From: a bacterium
Lineage (GTDB): Bacteria > Actinomycetota > Acidimicrobiia > Acidimicrobiales > CATQHL01
Reading direction: 5' to 3'
Length of the DNA: 64,000 nt
NCBI GenBank assembly: GCA_028824415.1
Contig: JAPPDX010000129.1
Coordinates: forward strand, 21,856-85,855
Part shown: piece after piece, positions 25,215 through 32,735 of the stretch
How the letters are laid out: every line of letters begins with the position of its first letter
How positions within the stretch are numbered: the first letter of the stretch is position 1
The notes under the pieces: generated by a model
What the model saw: only the letters and a program-made list of their open reading frames with translations
What the model was told of the DNA's origin: nothing
Databases searched by the model: none
Position numbers and translations under genes: made by a program

Positions 25215-28200
25215 CTAGCTGTTGCCGGCGGACGCGGGCTCGGCGTTTCGGGTGATGGTGACGGTGTGGGTCTCGTCGGTCGCCGATTCCAGGGTGACGG
25301 TGTAGCCGCGGGTGGTGATGCTCTGGCCCTCGGTCAGGATCGGGTAGGAGTCCAGCCGTCCGTTGCCGGTGTCAGCGGCCAGCCTGATCGGCAGCAGACC
25401 TGAATCCTGCGCCCCATCCACGATGTACACCAGAACGCCCTCGGCGGCCAGGCCGGGGAGTTTGGCACGGGCTCCGTTTGTCCAGTGGAAGTCCCAACCG
25501 GCGTCGTAGCCGATGCGGCGCCTGCTCTCGATGACGAGCATCTCGGTGTCGGATAGCGGTATCGCTGCCATGGCGGGTCCGTCGCCCGGGGCGGCGACGG
25601 GCGTCAAGCTGACCGACGTCTCCGGATGCCTGATGCAGCGGATCTGCGTCTCGTCGAGCCAGCCAAGCAGCCAGCGACTCCACGCCAGCATCTCACGAGC
25701 GGTGATTGCGTCGCTGTGTTGAGTAGACGTCGCGCCGTTGGCGTGGCGCACGATGTACGCGAGTCGCGGGTCGCGCACATCAGTGAGGAAACTGCCCCCG
25801 AATCCCATGGGCCCGAAGACTGCTACCGCCCAGACTTTGCCCGGCGGCGCCTCGGGCAACTGGCGGACGCTGCTGTCGTATAGGTGTCCGTAGAAGTAGT
25901 AGTCCGCAAGTCCGAAGTTGTGAAGAAGCTCGTGCGCGGCGACCTTGCCCCACTGGACCGGCGGACGCGGACGATCCTGGACGGGGAAGGCGTTGATCCG
26001 GGTGAGCGCGGGCACGACTCCTTCCCGGGTCGTGGCGGCCCAGCCTGCGTCACCGCCGCTGAAGTGCGAACTCGGCATGACGAACATCACCGAGTCGATC
26101 GCGCTGAAGTCGAAATCTGCGTCGGCGAGCCTTACCGCCATTTCCGCGAGGGATCGCTGCGCCTCGCCCGTTAGACCCTCGCCAAACTCGGGCGGGCTGT
26201 AGTCCGCTCTGAGCCAGCGATGCAGCGGCACGAACTCGATGTCGAGCTTCCCGTAGCTCGAGGCCTTCAGATATTGCTCCACGACCGGCAGGCCGATCCC
26301 TGCTTCGCGTGCGGTCGTGTGAGACGCCGCGGCGTGTGGGAAGTCTACGAAAAGCACTGCTACCCGCACGGTGCCGTGGGCAGGGAGGGCCCACGGCGGC
26401 AGGGGGAAGCCCGCGGTGGTCTGGCTAGTTCCGTGGGGTTTGCATGCGTCGGGATCGGCGCTGGTCACGATGGTGACACCGGGCGGTGTGGCCGCCATGG
26501 GGGTGAAGTGCCAGCAGGCGATGGTGCCGTTGGTGCGCAGTCCACAGACGTGCCGGTTGCCTGCGGTGACCGCGCTGAAACTCCCCGCCGGAGGGCGGGC
26601 CAATCCGCCGTTGTAACCCCAGCAGTTGATGGTGGCATCGGTTCTCAGCCCGCACGAGTACCAAGGGCCCACGGTCACCGAGCTGAACTCTCCGACCGGC
26701 GGCGTGCTCTGGCCGTGCCAGTCGGCGCCCCAGCAGGCAACGGTGGAGTCAACTCGCACGCCGCACGAGTGATCGTTGCCGACCGCCACCGACGTGAAGT
26801 AACCCCGGGGTGCTCTGGCCCGGCCGTGGGCGTCGTTCCCCCAGCAGGCCACAGTGCCATCGTCACGAACGCCACACGAATACAGCACGCCGGCGGCCAC
26901 CGACGCGAACTCTCCTTCGGGGACGTCGAGCTGGCCGTGCTCGTTGTCGCCCCAGCAGGTGACGGTGCCACCACCGCCGAGGGCGCACGAGTGAAGCCAG
27001 CCCGCGCTGACGGCGCGATACTGCCCGTCGGGAGGGTTGGCCTGGCCGTGGGAGTTGTCGCCCCAGCACGCGAGCGTGGCGTCGCCGCGCAGTCCACAGG
27101 AGTGCCACGTTCCGGCCGAGACCCTGCTGAACTGTCCAGACGGAGCGCTGGTCCGTCCCGACTTCTGATTCCCCCAACACTCGATGGTGCTGTCGCTGCG
27201 CCGCGCGCACGTGTGCTGCGTCCCTGCGTCCAACTCGCTGAAGAGCCCATCGGGAGCCGCCGTTGGACGACGTGAGTTGCCCCAGCAGGCAATCGCACCA
27301 TCGGCGCGCAAGCCGCAGCTGTGCAGGCCGCCCGCTGCAACGCTCTCGAACGCTCCGTCAGGCGCGTTGGCCTGGTCGTAGTGGTTGTCGCCCCAACAGG
27401 CGACCGTAGCGTCGCGACGCACACCGCAGGAGTGCCAGATGCCGCCGCTAACTGCGATGAACTCTCCGCTTGGCGCGCCGGACTGGCCGGTTGAGTCGGC
27501 TCCCCAGCAGGTGAGGGCACCGTCGCCGTCGAGTGCGCAGGAGTGGTGGTCGCCGGAAGCGACGGCACTGAACACGCCGCCGGGCGCCTCCGTTTGACCG
27601 TACGTGTTGTCGCCCCAGCAGGTGATGGTGCCGTCGACGCGCAGCCCACACGAATGCACCACGCCGGCGCTCACCCCGGCGTACGTCCCAGCGGGCACGA
27701 GCCCCTGCCCGGAGCCGTTGCTGCCCCAGCAGACCACGCGGTTGTTCGTGGCGACGGCGCACGAGTGATACGCGCCCGCGGTGATCGAGTGGAAGTACCC
27801 GACGGGGGCATTGGTCTGTTGGTGGGTTCTGTCGCCCCAGCAGACAATGGTCGAGTCCAGCTTCAGGCCGCAGGTATGGCGGGCCCCGGCCGCGAGGGCG
27901 CTGAACTCTCCGGGGGGAGCGTCAGCCTGTCTCCAGCCGTTCTCGCCCCAGCAAGTGACGCCGCCGTCGCGACGCACCCCGCACGAGTGATAGAAGCCCG
28001 CCGCTATCCCGGAGTAGACGGTGGTGGTGCTCGTCGTTGCCGCGGTGCCATCGGCTGCCACCCTAAGCCTCAGCGGTGAGCTGCGGAGCCATCGGCCGAT
28101 GTCGGCGTCAGGGGGCAACAAGCGCACCCTTGGGAGGATTCGTTCGCTCCAGGAGTCTCTGGTCAAGCGCTGCTCGACCCCGAACTCGACCCTGCCGTCG

Positions 28201-28538
28201 TCGAGCCTGCGGGCCGCGATCCGCAGCGTCGTCCCGGGGTCCCTCACGTCGACTGCCAGCGGGGAGCTGCGGAGCCATCGGCCGACGTCGGCGTCGGCAG
28301 GGAAGAAGCGCAGTCTCGGGAGGATTCGCTCGCTCCAGGAGTCGCCGCTCAGGCGCCGCTCGACCCCGAACTCGACCCTGCCGCTGTCGAGCCTCCGCGC
28401 CACGATGCGTACGTCGGCATCCGCGCCCGACGGATCAGCCGCTTGTTGCTCCTGACCAGTCGCAACCGCCGCGACGGTGCCGACGCCGAGGACAGCGAGC
28501 AGCGCCGCCACCGCGACTCGGACCAGCGCCACTCTCAT
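25215..28538 (-). CDS. Secreted RCC1-repeat protein with C-terminal M6-like metalloprotease
   Basis: 1107 residues from ATG 28536-28538 (chosen because 'MRVALVRVAVAALLAVL' starts a signal peptide; an upstream GTG is possible). Order: signal peptide; two copies of a roughly 55-residue unit with 'RI-ARRLD-GRVEFGVE-RL' and 'SWSERILPR'; 14 RCC1-like blades, each with an 'HSCGLR-D-T-CWG' pattern whose paired Cys suggest disulfides; then a metalloprotease domain with the zinc motif HELLH in 'VAAHELLHNFGLADYY' near residue 868 and a typical 'GPMGFGG' downstream. It resembles the immune-inhibitor-A (M6) group. It faces the carboxyltransferase gene convergently and has a protease-less paralogue next door. 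Confidence 0.85.
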   Translation of the reverse strand: MRVALVRVAVAALLAVLGVGTVAAVATGQEQQAADPSGADADVRIVARRLDSGRVEFGVERRLSGDSWSERILPRLRFFPADADVGRWLRSSPLAVDVRDPGTTLRIAARRLDDGRVEFGVEQRLTRDSWSERILPRVRLLPPDADIGRWLRSSPLRLRVAADGTAATTSTTTVYSGIAAGFYHSCGVRRDGGVTCWGENGWRQADAPPGEFSALAAGARHTCGLKLDSTIVCWGDRTHQQTNAPVGYFHSITAGAYHSCAVATNNRVVCWGSNGSGQGLVPAGTYAGVSAGVVHSCGLRVDGTITCWGDNTYGQTEAPGGVFSAVASGDHHSCALDGDGALTCWGADSTGQSGAPSGEFIAVSGGIWHSCGVRRDATVACWGDNHYDQANAPDGAFESVAAGGLHSCGLRADGAIACWGNSRRPTAAPDGLFSELDAGTQHTCARRSDSTIECWGNQKSGRTSAPSGQFSRVSAGTWHSCGLRGDATLACWGDNSHGQANPPDGQYRAVSAGWLHSCALGGGGTVTCWGDNEHGQLDVPEGEFASVAAGVLYSCGVRDDGTVACWGNDAHGRARAPRGYFTSVAVGNDHSCGVRVDSTVACWGADWHGQSTPPVGEFSSVTVGPWYSCGLRTDATINCWGYNGGLARPPAGSFSAVTAGNRHVCGLRTNGTIACWHFTPMAATPPGVTIVTSADPDACKPHGTSQTTAGFPLPPWALPAHGTVRVAVLFVDFPHAAASHTTAREAGIGLPVVEQYLKASSYGKLDIEFVPLHRWLRADYSPPEFGEGLTGEAQRSLAEMAVRLADADFDFSAIDSVMFVMPSSHFSGGDAGWAATTREGVVPALTRINAFPVQDRPRPPVQWGKVAAHELLHNFGLADYYFYGHLYDSSVRQLPEAPPGKVWAVAVFGPMGFGGSFLTDVRDPRLAYIVRHANGATSTQHSDAITAREMLAWSRWLLGWLDETQIRCIRHPETSVSLTPVAAPGDGPAMAAIPLSDTEMLVIESRRRIGYDAGWDFHWTNGARAKLPGLAAEGVLVYIVDGAQDSGLLPIRLAADTGNGRLDSYPILTEGQSITTRGYTVTLESATDETHTVTITRNAEPASAGNS

Positions 28539-28916
28539 GCAGCGTCTCGGCTCCGGGCCAACTCGGCCCCCTTCTCCTGCCCGCACGACCCGGTCAGAGT
28601 CTGCGGGCCGCGTCCTGCTGGCTGGCTGCCACAGACGCGAGGCTCTCGATGCTCAGCGCCACGATGACACCGCCACGCCGACCTGCGCGAGTCGACGCAT
28701 CACGTCAGATCCCCTCGCTCCCTGTTCCTTGCCGGGCTTCGTCGATACCTTCGGACCAAGTCCGGCCACAATAGTTGTGACGATTCCGCATGCGGGCTCT
28801 CGCCGCCGGCGGGACCGCCATTTCTCCCACCGCCACCACGGCATCCCCCTGGTCTGAACGTCCCCCTGGTCGATTCCCGAGAGGAGTGGTCGGGAACGGC
28901 GCGAGCGATCAGCCGG
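28539..28916. other. Intergenic region between the two RCC1 genes
   Basis: About 380 bases upstream of the first RCC1 gene and downstream of the second. It should hold the promoter of the metalloprotease gene. At 28795-28857 it contains the truncated second copy of the carboxyltransferase 3' end. I see no other gene. Confidence 0.6.
28795..28857 (+). pseudogene. Direct repeat copy 2: fragment of the carboxyltransferase 3' end
   Basis: 63 bases repeat the last 64 bases of the carboxyltransferase gene, including its TGA (28855-28857). A one-base deletion (AAGG to GGG) breaks the reading frame and there is no homologous upstream sequence, so it is a non-functional gene tip. It is most easily explained as a breakpoint of the tandem duplication that produced the two RCC1 genes. 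Confidence 0.85.
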
Positions 28917-31037
28917 TCAGGGGCGTACGAACTGCACGCCGTTGGGCGGGGCGATCACGGTCGAGCGGCCCCAGCAATCGACGGTGCCGCCGGGGCGCAG
29001 GCCACAGGAGTGGTCCAGGGACGCCGTGATGGCGATGAACGTCCCGACCGGCGCGTCCGACTGGCCGTTGTCGTTGGTTCCCCAACAGGACACCGTGGCG
29101 TCGGTCCGGAGTCCGCATGTGTGGGTGCCGCCGGCTGCCAGCGCGGTGAACGTCCCGCTCGGTGCGTCCGTCTGCCCGTGGGTGTTCAAGCCCCAGCAGG
29201 CAACCGTACGGTCGGTGCGGATCCCGCAGGTGTGAACGGTCCCCGCAACGACCGCGCTGAAAGTCTCCCTCGGGGGTTTAGCACTGCCGTTGCGGTCGAG
29301 TCCCCAGCAACCGACGGTCCCGGCGCGGCGGAGCGCGCACGAGTGCAGGTGACCGGCGGCGACGGCGGTCGCGTCGCGGATCGAGCCCGAGGAGGCCTGG
29401 TGCATCGAGTTGCTGCCCCAGCAGACGACCGAGCCACTGGTGCGAACGCCGCAGGTGTGCCGGCCTCCGGCCGAGATTGCCGTGAAACGCCCGCCGGGCG
29501 CGTCCGCCTGCCGGGTGTCGTTCATCCCCCAGCAGGCGACGGTGCCGTCCGTACCGAGCGCGCAGAGGTGGCTGCCGCCGGCGGTGATGGCGGTGAACTG
29601 CCCGCGCGGCGCGTCCGTCTGGCCGTGGGCGTTGTTGCCCCAGCAGGCAATTGTGCGGTCGGGGCGCAGCCCGCACGTCTGGAAGTAGCCGGCCGCGAGC
29701 GTCGTGAACTCCCCGCCCGGGTCCTCTGCGCGCTGCATCACGTCGTACCCCCAGCACTCGACGGTGCCGTTGGGGCGCAGACCGCACGAGTGATTGCCGC
29801 CGGAGGCCACCGATGTGAACTGCCCTCCGGGCGGGTCCGTCTCACCGGCGGCGTTATGGCCCCAGCAGGCAACCGTTCCGTTGGTCCGGATCCCGCACGA
29901 GTGAAAGCTCCCCGTGCTGACGGCGCGGAACGTCCCGTCAGGTGCATCCGTCTGGCCGAACGGGAACTGCAGGAGGTTGCCGGCGCAGGCGACGGTCCGG
30001 TCGGCGCGGATGACACACGCATGGAAGACGCCGACGGAGACCGCTCGGTATTGACCGTCGAACTCCTCGAGTTCAGCGAGCGAGAGGCCCCAACAGTCGA
30101 TCGTCCGATCTCGGCGCAGGCCGCACGAGGGTGTCGGACCGACGTCGATCTGCCTGAACTCACCGTCCGGGATGAAGGCACCCACCTCGCCCCAGCATCG
30201 GACCGCGCCGCTCGTGCGCAGCCCGCAGGTCTGGTTGTGGGCGGCCGTGATGGTGCTGAACCGACCTGATTGCGCCGACGCCTGACCGTGGTCGTTCCTG
30301 CCCCAGCAGGCCACCGTGCGGTCGGCTCGGATGGCGCACCCGTGCCCGTTGCCGGCGGCGACGGCGGTGAAGGTGCCGTCAGGGGGATCTTCCCTCTCCT
30401 CGCCGGTCGAGCCCCAGCATTCGATGCCGCCACCGGTGGTCAGCCCGCACGAGTAGCCGGATCCGGCGGCGATGGCGGTGAACCTCACCGCCGGTGTCGT
30501 GGCTGGCACGGGCTGCGATTCCCACACCGTCAGCGGTGTGCTGACCAGCCAGCGCCCCACCCGGGTGGCGGCGGGGAAGAAGCGCTGCCTCGGCAACAAC
30601 CGCTCGCCCCAGGAGCCGTCGGACTCGCGGCGCTGGAGCGCGAACTCGATGCGGTTGTCGGCATCGCGCCGCGCCACGATGCGCACCTCGACATCGCCGA
30701 CGGGTGCCTCGTCCGCCGCGGTCTCCAGACTCAGCGACAGCGGCGTGCTGACCAGCCAGTGCCCCACACGCGACTCCGCTGGGAAGAAACGACGGGTGGG
30801 CAGAAGCCGCTCGCCCCAGGAGTCGTCCGGCTGCTGTTGCTGCAGCGCGAACTCCGTGCGCCCGTCGGCGATGCGCTGCGCTGTGATGCGGACCGTGATT
30901 TCCGGCTGCTCGGCGCGGGCGTCCTCCTGTGCTCCGACGGCGGAGGGCATGGCCGCGATCGCTGCAACGGCGAGCAGCGCCACGACTGCCCGCCAAACGA
31001 GGCGAGCGCCGCGCCTGGTCCCCCGTGGTGTCGCCAT
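28917..31037 (-). CDS. Secreted RCC1-repeat protein (paralogue without protease domain)
   Basis: 706 residues. The N-terminus is Arg-rich with a hydrophobic helix ending near 'SAVGAQEDA' (signal peptide). Two copies of the roughly 55-residue unit follow ('SWGERLLP-RRFFPA--RVG-WLVSTPL'), then 14 RCC1-like blades with 'HSCGLR--GTV-CWG' patterns; one blade reads CAG instead of CWG. The architecture matches the neighbouring 1107-residue protein up to the end of the propeller, but the protein stops there. It probably forms two seven-bladed propellers stabilised by disulfides, acting in extracellular binding or adhesion (inference). It diverges from ppk2. Confidence 0.85.
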   Translation of the reverse strand: MATPRGTRRGARLVWRAVVALLAVAAIAAMPSAVGAQEDARAEQPEITVRITAQRIADGRTEFALQQQQPDDSWGERLLPTRRFFPAESRVGHWLVSTPLSLSLETAADEAPVGDVEVRIVARRDADNRIEFALQRRESDGSWGERLLPRQRFFPAATRVGRWLVSTPLTVWESQPVPATTPAVRFTAIAAGSGYSCGLTTGGGIECWGSTGEEREDPPDGTFTAVAAGNGHGCAIRADRTVACWGRNDHGQASAQSGRFSTITAAHNQTCGLRTSGAVRCWGEVGAFIPDGEFRQIDVGPTPSCGLRRDRTIDCWGLSLAELEEFDGQYRAVSVGVFHACVIRADRTVACAGNLLQFPFGQTDAPDGTFRAVSTGSFHSCGIRTNGTVACWGHNAAGETDPPGGQFTSVASGGNHSCGLRPNGTVECWGYDVMQRAEDPGGEFTTLAAGYFQTCGLRPDRTIACWGNNAHGQTDAPRGQFTAITAGGSHLCALGTDGTVACWGMNDTRQADAPGGRFTAISAGGRHTCGVRTSGSVVCWGSNSMHQASSGSIRDATAVAAGHLHSCALRRAGTVGCWGLDRNGSAKPPRETFSAVVAGTVHTCGIRTDRTVACWGLNTHGQTDAPSGTFTALAAGGTHTCGLRTDATVSCWGTNDNGQSDAPVGTFIAITASLDHSCGLRPGGTVDCWGRSTVIAPPNGVQFVRP

Positions 31038-31233
31038 CCCGGCCCCTCTCTAGTCTCCACGCGCGGCGCTGACCTCGCAGTCGTGCTCTCGGCGCCGGCC
31101 GGTGCCGCTTCCTCACATCATGCCTCAGCCGAGACGCATGATCGAAAGGCGACCGGTTCACGTGGGCGCAGGCCGACCGAGTTGGCTGTCCGATCCGATT
31201 GCCGGGGTTGACCGCTGGGAATATTCTCGGTCC

Positions 31234-32079
31234 ATGGGCGCGGACGTGGGCCTCGACGTGCTGGAGACCGCGGGGTCCGACGCGCCGGCGGCCGAGCCGC
31301 GCAAGAGGGTCAAGGCCAAGGACTACGAGCGGGAGTTGGCGCGCCTGCAGGAGGAACTGGTGCGCCTGCAGCGCTGGATTCGCCATGAGGGGCTCAAGGT
31401 GGTGGTCATCTTCGAGGGCCGCGACGCAGCCGGCAAGGGTGGGGTCATCAAGAGGATCACCGAGCGGCTGAACCCGCGGGTGGCGCGAGTGGTGGCGTTG
31501 GGGACGCCCAGCGACCGGGAGAAGACCCAGTGGTGGTTCCAGCGTTACGTCGAGGAGTTGCCTGCGGCGGGGGAGATGGTGCTCTTCGACCGCAGTTGGT
31601 ACAACCGGGGCCTCGTGGAGCCCGTCATGGGGTTCTGCACCGAGGAGGAGTACCACGAGTTCCTGCGTTCGTGCCCGGAGTTCGAGCGGATGCTCGTGCG
31701 GTCGGGGATCATCCTGATCAAGTACTGGTTCTCGGTCAGCGACGCCGAGCAGGAGCGGCGGTTCCAGAGCCGGATCGCGGATCCGCTCAAGCGCTGGAAG
31801 CTGTCGCCCATGGACGTGCAGGGTCGGGCCCGGTGGGTGGACTTCTCCAAGGCCAAGGACACCCTGTTCGCCCACACCGACATCAAGCAGGCGCCGTGGT
31901 ACGTAGTCAACGCCGACTCCAAGAAGGCGGCCCGGCTGAACTGCATCTCGCACCTGCTGTCGCTGATCCCCTACGAGGACGTCCCGTGGGAGGAGGTCGA
32001 GGTGCCCGAGCGCCAGCAGCGGGTCGGCTACGTGCGGCCGCCTATGTCGGACCAGACGTTCGTCCCCGAGATCTACTGA
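31234..32079 (+). CDS. ppk2: Polyphosphate kinase 2 (class I PPK2)
   Basis: 281 residues with a P-loop fold. Walker A is 'EGRDAAGKGG' (residues 61-70), Walker B is 'VLFDRSWYNRG' (D119), and the lid-module region reads 'RKTQWWFQRY'-like ('REKTQWWFQRYVEELP'). A single PPK2 domain of this length is typical of class I enzymes that phosphorylate nucleoside diphosphates with polyphosphate. The ATG at 31234 was chosen because the sequence before it is unconserved. It is monocistronic and converges on the selenoprotein operon. Confidence 0.92.
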   Translation: MGADVGLDVLETAGSDAPAAEPRKRVKAKDYERELARLQEELVRLQRWIRHEGLKVVVIFEGRDAAGKGGVIKRITERLNPRVARVVALGTPSDREKTQWWFQRYVEELPAAGEMVLFDRSWYNRGLVEPVMGFCTEEEYHEFLRSCPEFERMLVRSGIILIKYWFSVSDAEQERRFQSRIADPLKRWKLSPMDVQGRARWVDFSKAKDTLFAHTDIKQAPWYVVNADSKKAARLNCISHLLSLIPYEDVPWEEVEVPERQQRVGYVRPPMSDQTFVPEIY

Positions 32080-32104
32080 AGGCCGAGTCCGGCCCCCGTC
32101 GTTC

Positions 32105-32133
32105 CGTCATTCCGGCGGAGGCCGGAATCCACG
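32105..32133. repeat. Palindromic repeat between ppk2 and the selenoprotein gene
   Basis: A perfect 8-bp stem, ATTCCGGC / GCCGGAAT with loop GGAG (32109-32128), with the same CGTC...ATCC flanks as the copy at 19846. It lies between convergent genes and could act as a bidirectional terminator hairpin, although no T-tract follows. Confidence 0.7.
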
Positions 32134-32167
32134 ATCCAGCAACTCCGGCTGAACCTGCGTCGAGCGT

Positions 32168-32695
32168 TCAGGGTTCCCTAGCCGGCTCCGTCAACGTCCG
32201 GACCAGGTCGTCGAAGGCGGCGTCGGCGATGGCGACCATCTCCTCGTCGGTGCGGTCCTGGATGGGGTGGCGGGTGAATACCGTGGCGGCGTCGAAGCCG
32301 AGCGCCTCGGATTGCGCGCTGGCCGCCGAGGCGAAGTGCTCGGACAACACGAACACGGCCGGTGTGCCGCGGCGCTCCAAGTCGCTGACGTCGTGCACAC
32401 TGCACGACACGCAGGATCCTCAATCGGCCAGAGCCTCGATCACCGCATCGCACGTCGCGGCGATCTCGTGGCGCAGGTCCGCCGGGGCGGGCTTGGTGTA
32501 GGCGGGCTTGGTGTACCGGCGCACCGTGGCGCCGAGGTCGGTGAGGTGTTCGCCGATCCGGTCGAGGAACAGGTTGCCCCGGGGTTTGGAGATGTCGAGC
32601 AGCCCGACGGTGCGTCCCACCAGTGACTCGGGTCGGGCCGCCTGCTGCCGATCGGTCGGGGCGCGCTCGGCGGTTGGGTCCAGGACGGTGGTCAT
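32168..32695 (-). CDS. UGSC-family selenoprotein (in-frame TGA read as selenocysteine)
   Basis: The frame from ATG 32693-32695 runs 91 codons to TGA 32420-32422 and continues in the same frame to a stop at 32168-32170, giving 175 residues with Sec at position 92. The sequence across the TGA is 'EALAD-U-GSCVSCSVHD'. U-G-S-C followed by SCSVHD is the hallmark of the family named UGSC (seleno)protein, whose other members carry Sec or Cys at this position. Downstream conserved text includes 'VFTRHPIQDRTDEEM'. A hairpin at the right distance supports Sec insertion. The function is unknown; a redox role is inferred from the Sec-Cys motif. An ordinary gene caller would split it into two short ORFs. 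Confidence 0.88.
32390..32408 (-). promoter_or_regulatory. Bacterial SECIS hairpin
   Basis: Immediately downstream of the TGA the mRNA can fold GUCGUGCA-GUG-UGCACGAC, a perfect 8-bp stem with a three-base loop starting with G. The loop begins 20 nt after the UGA. This meets the usual bacterial SECIS constraints: loop 16-37 nt from UGA and a G in the first two loop bases. SelB would bind the apical loop to deliver Sec-tRNA. Confidence 0.8.
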
Positions 32696-32735
32696 TGCGC
32701 AGCCTCCTGACGGTGGGGGAGCGGCGGGTCGGTTC

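Noticed and set aside
26500..30500. CRISPR-like or satellite array
   Set aside because: The regular spacing of about 110-120 bp is due to RCC1 blades in two protein-coding genes; there are no short identical repeats with unique spacers.
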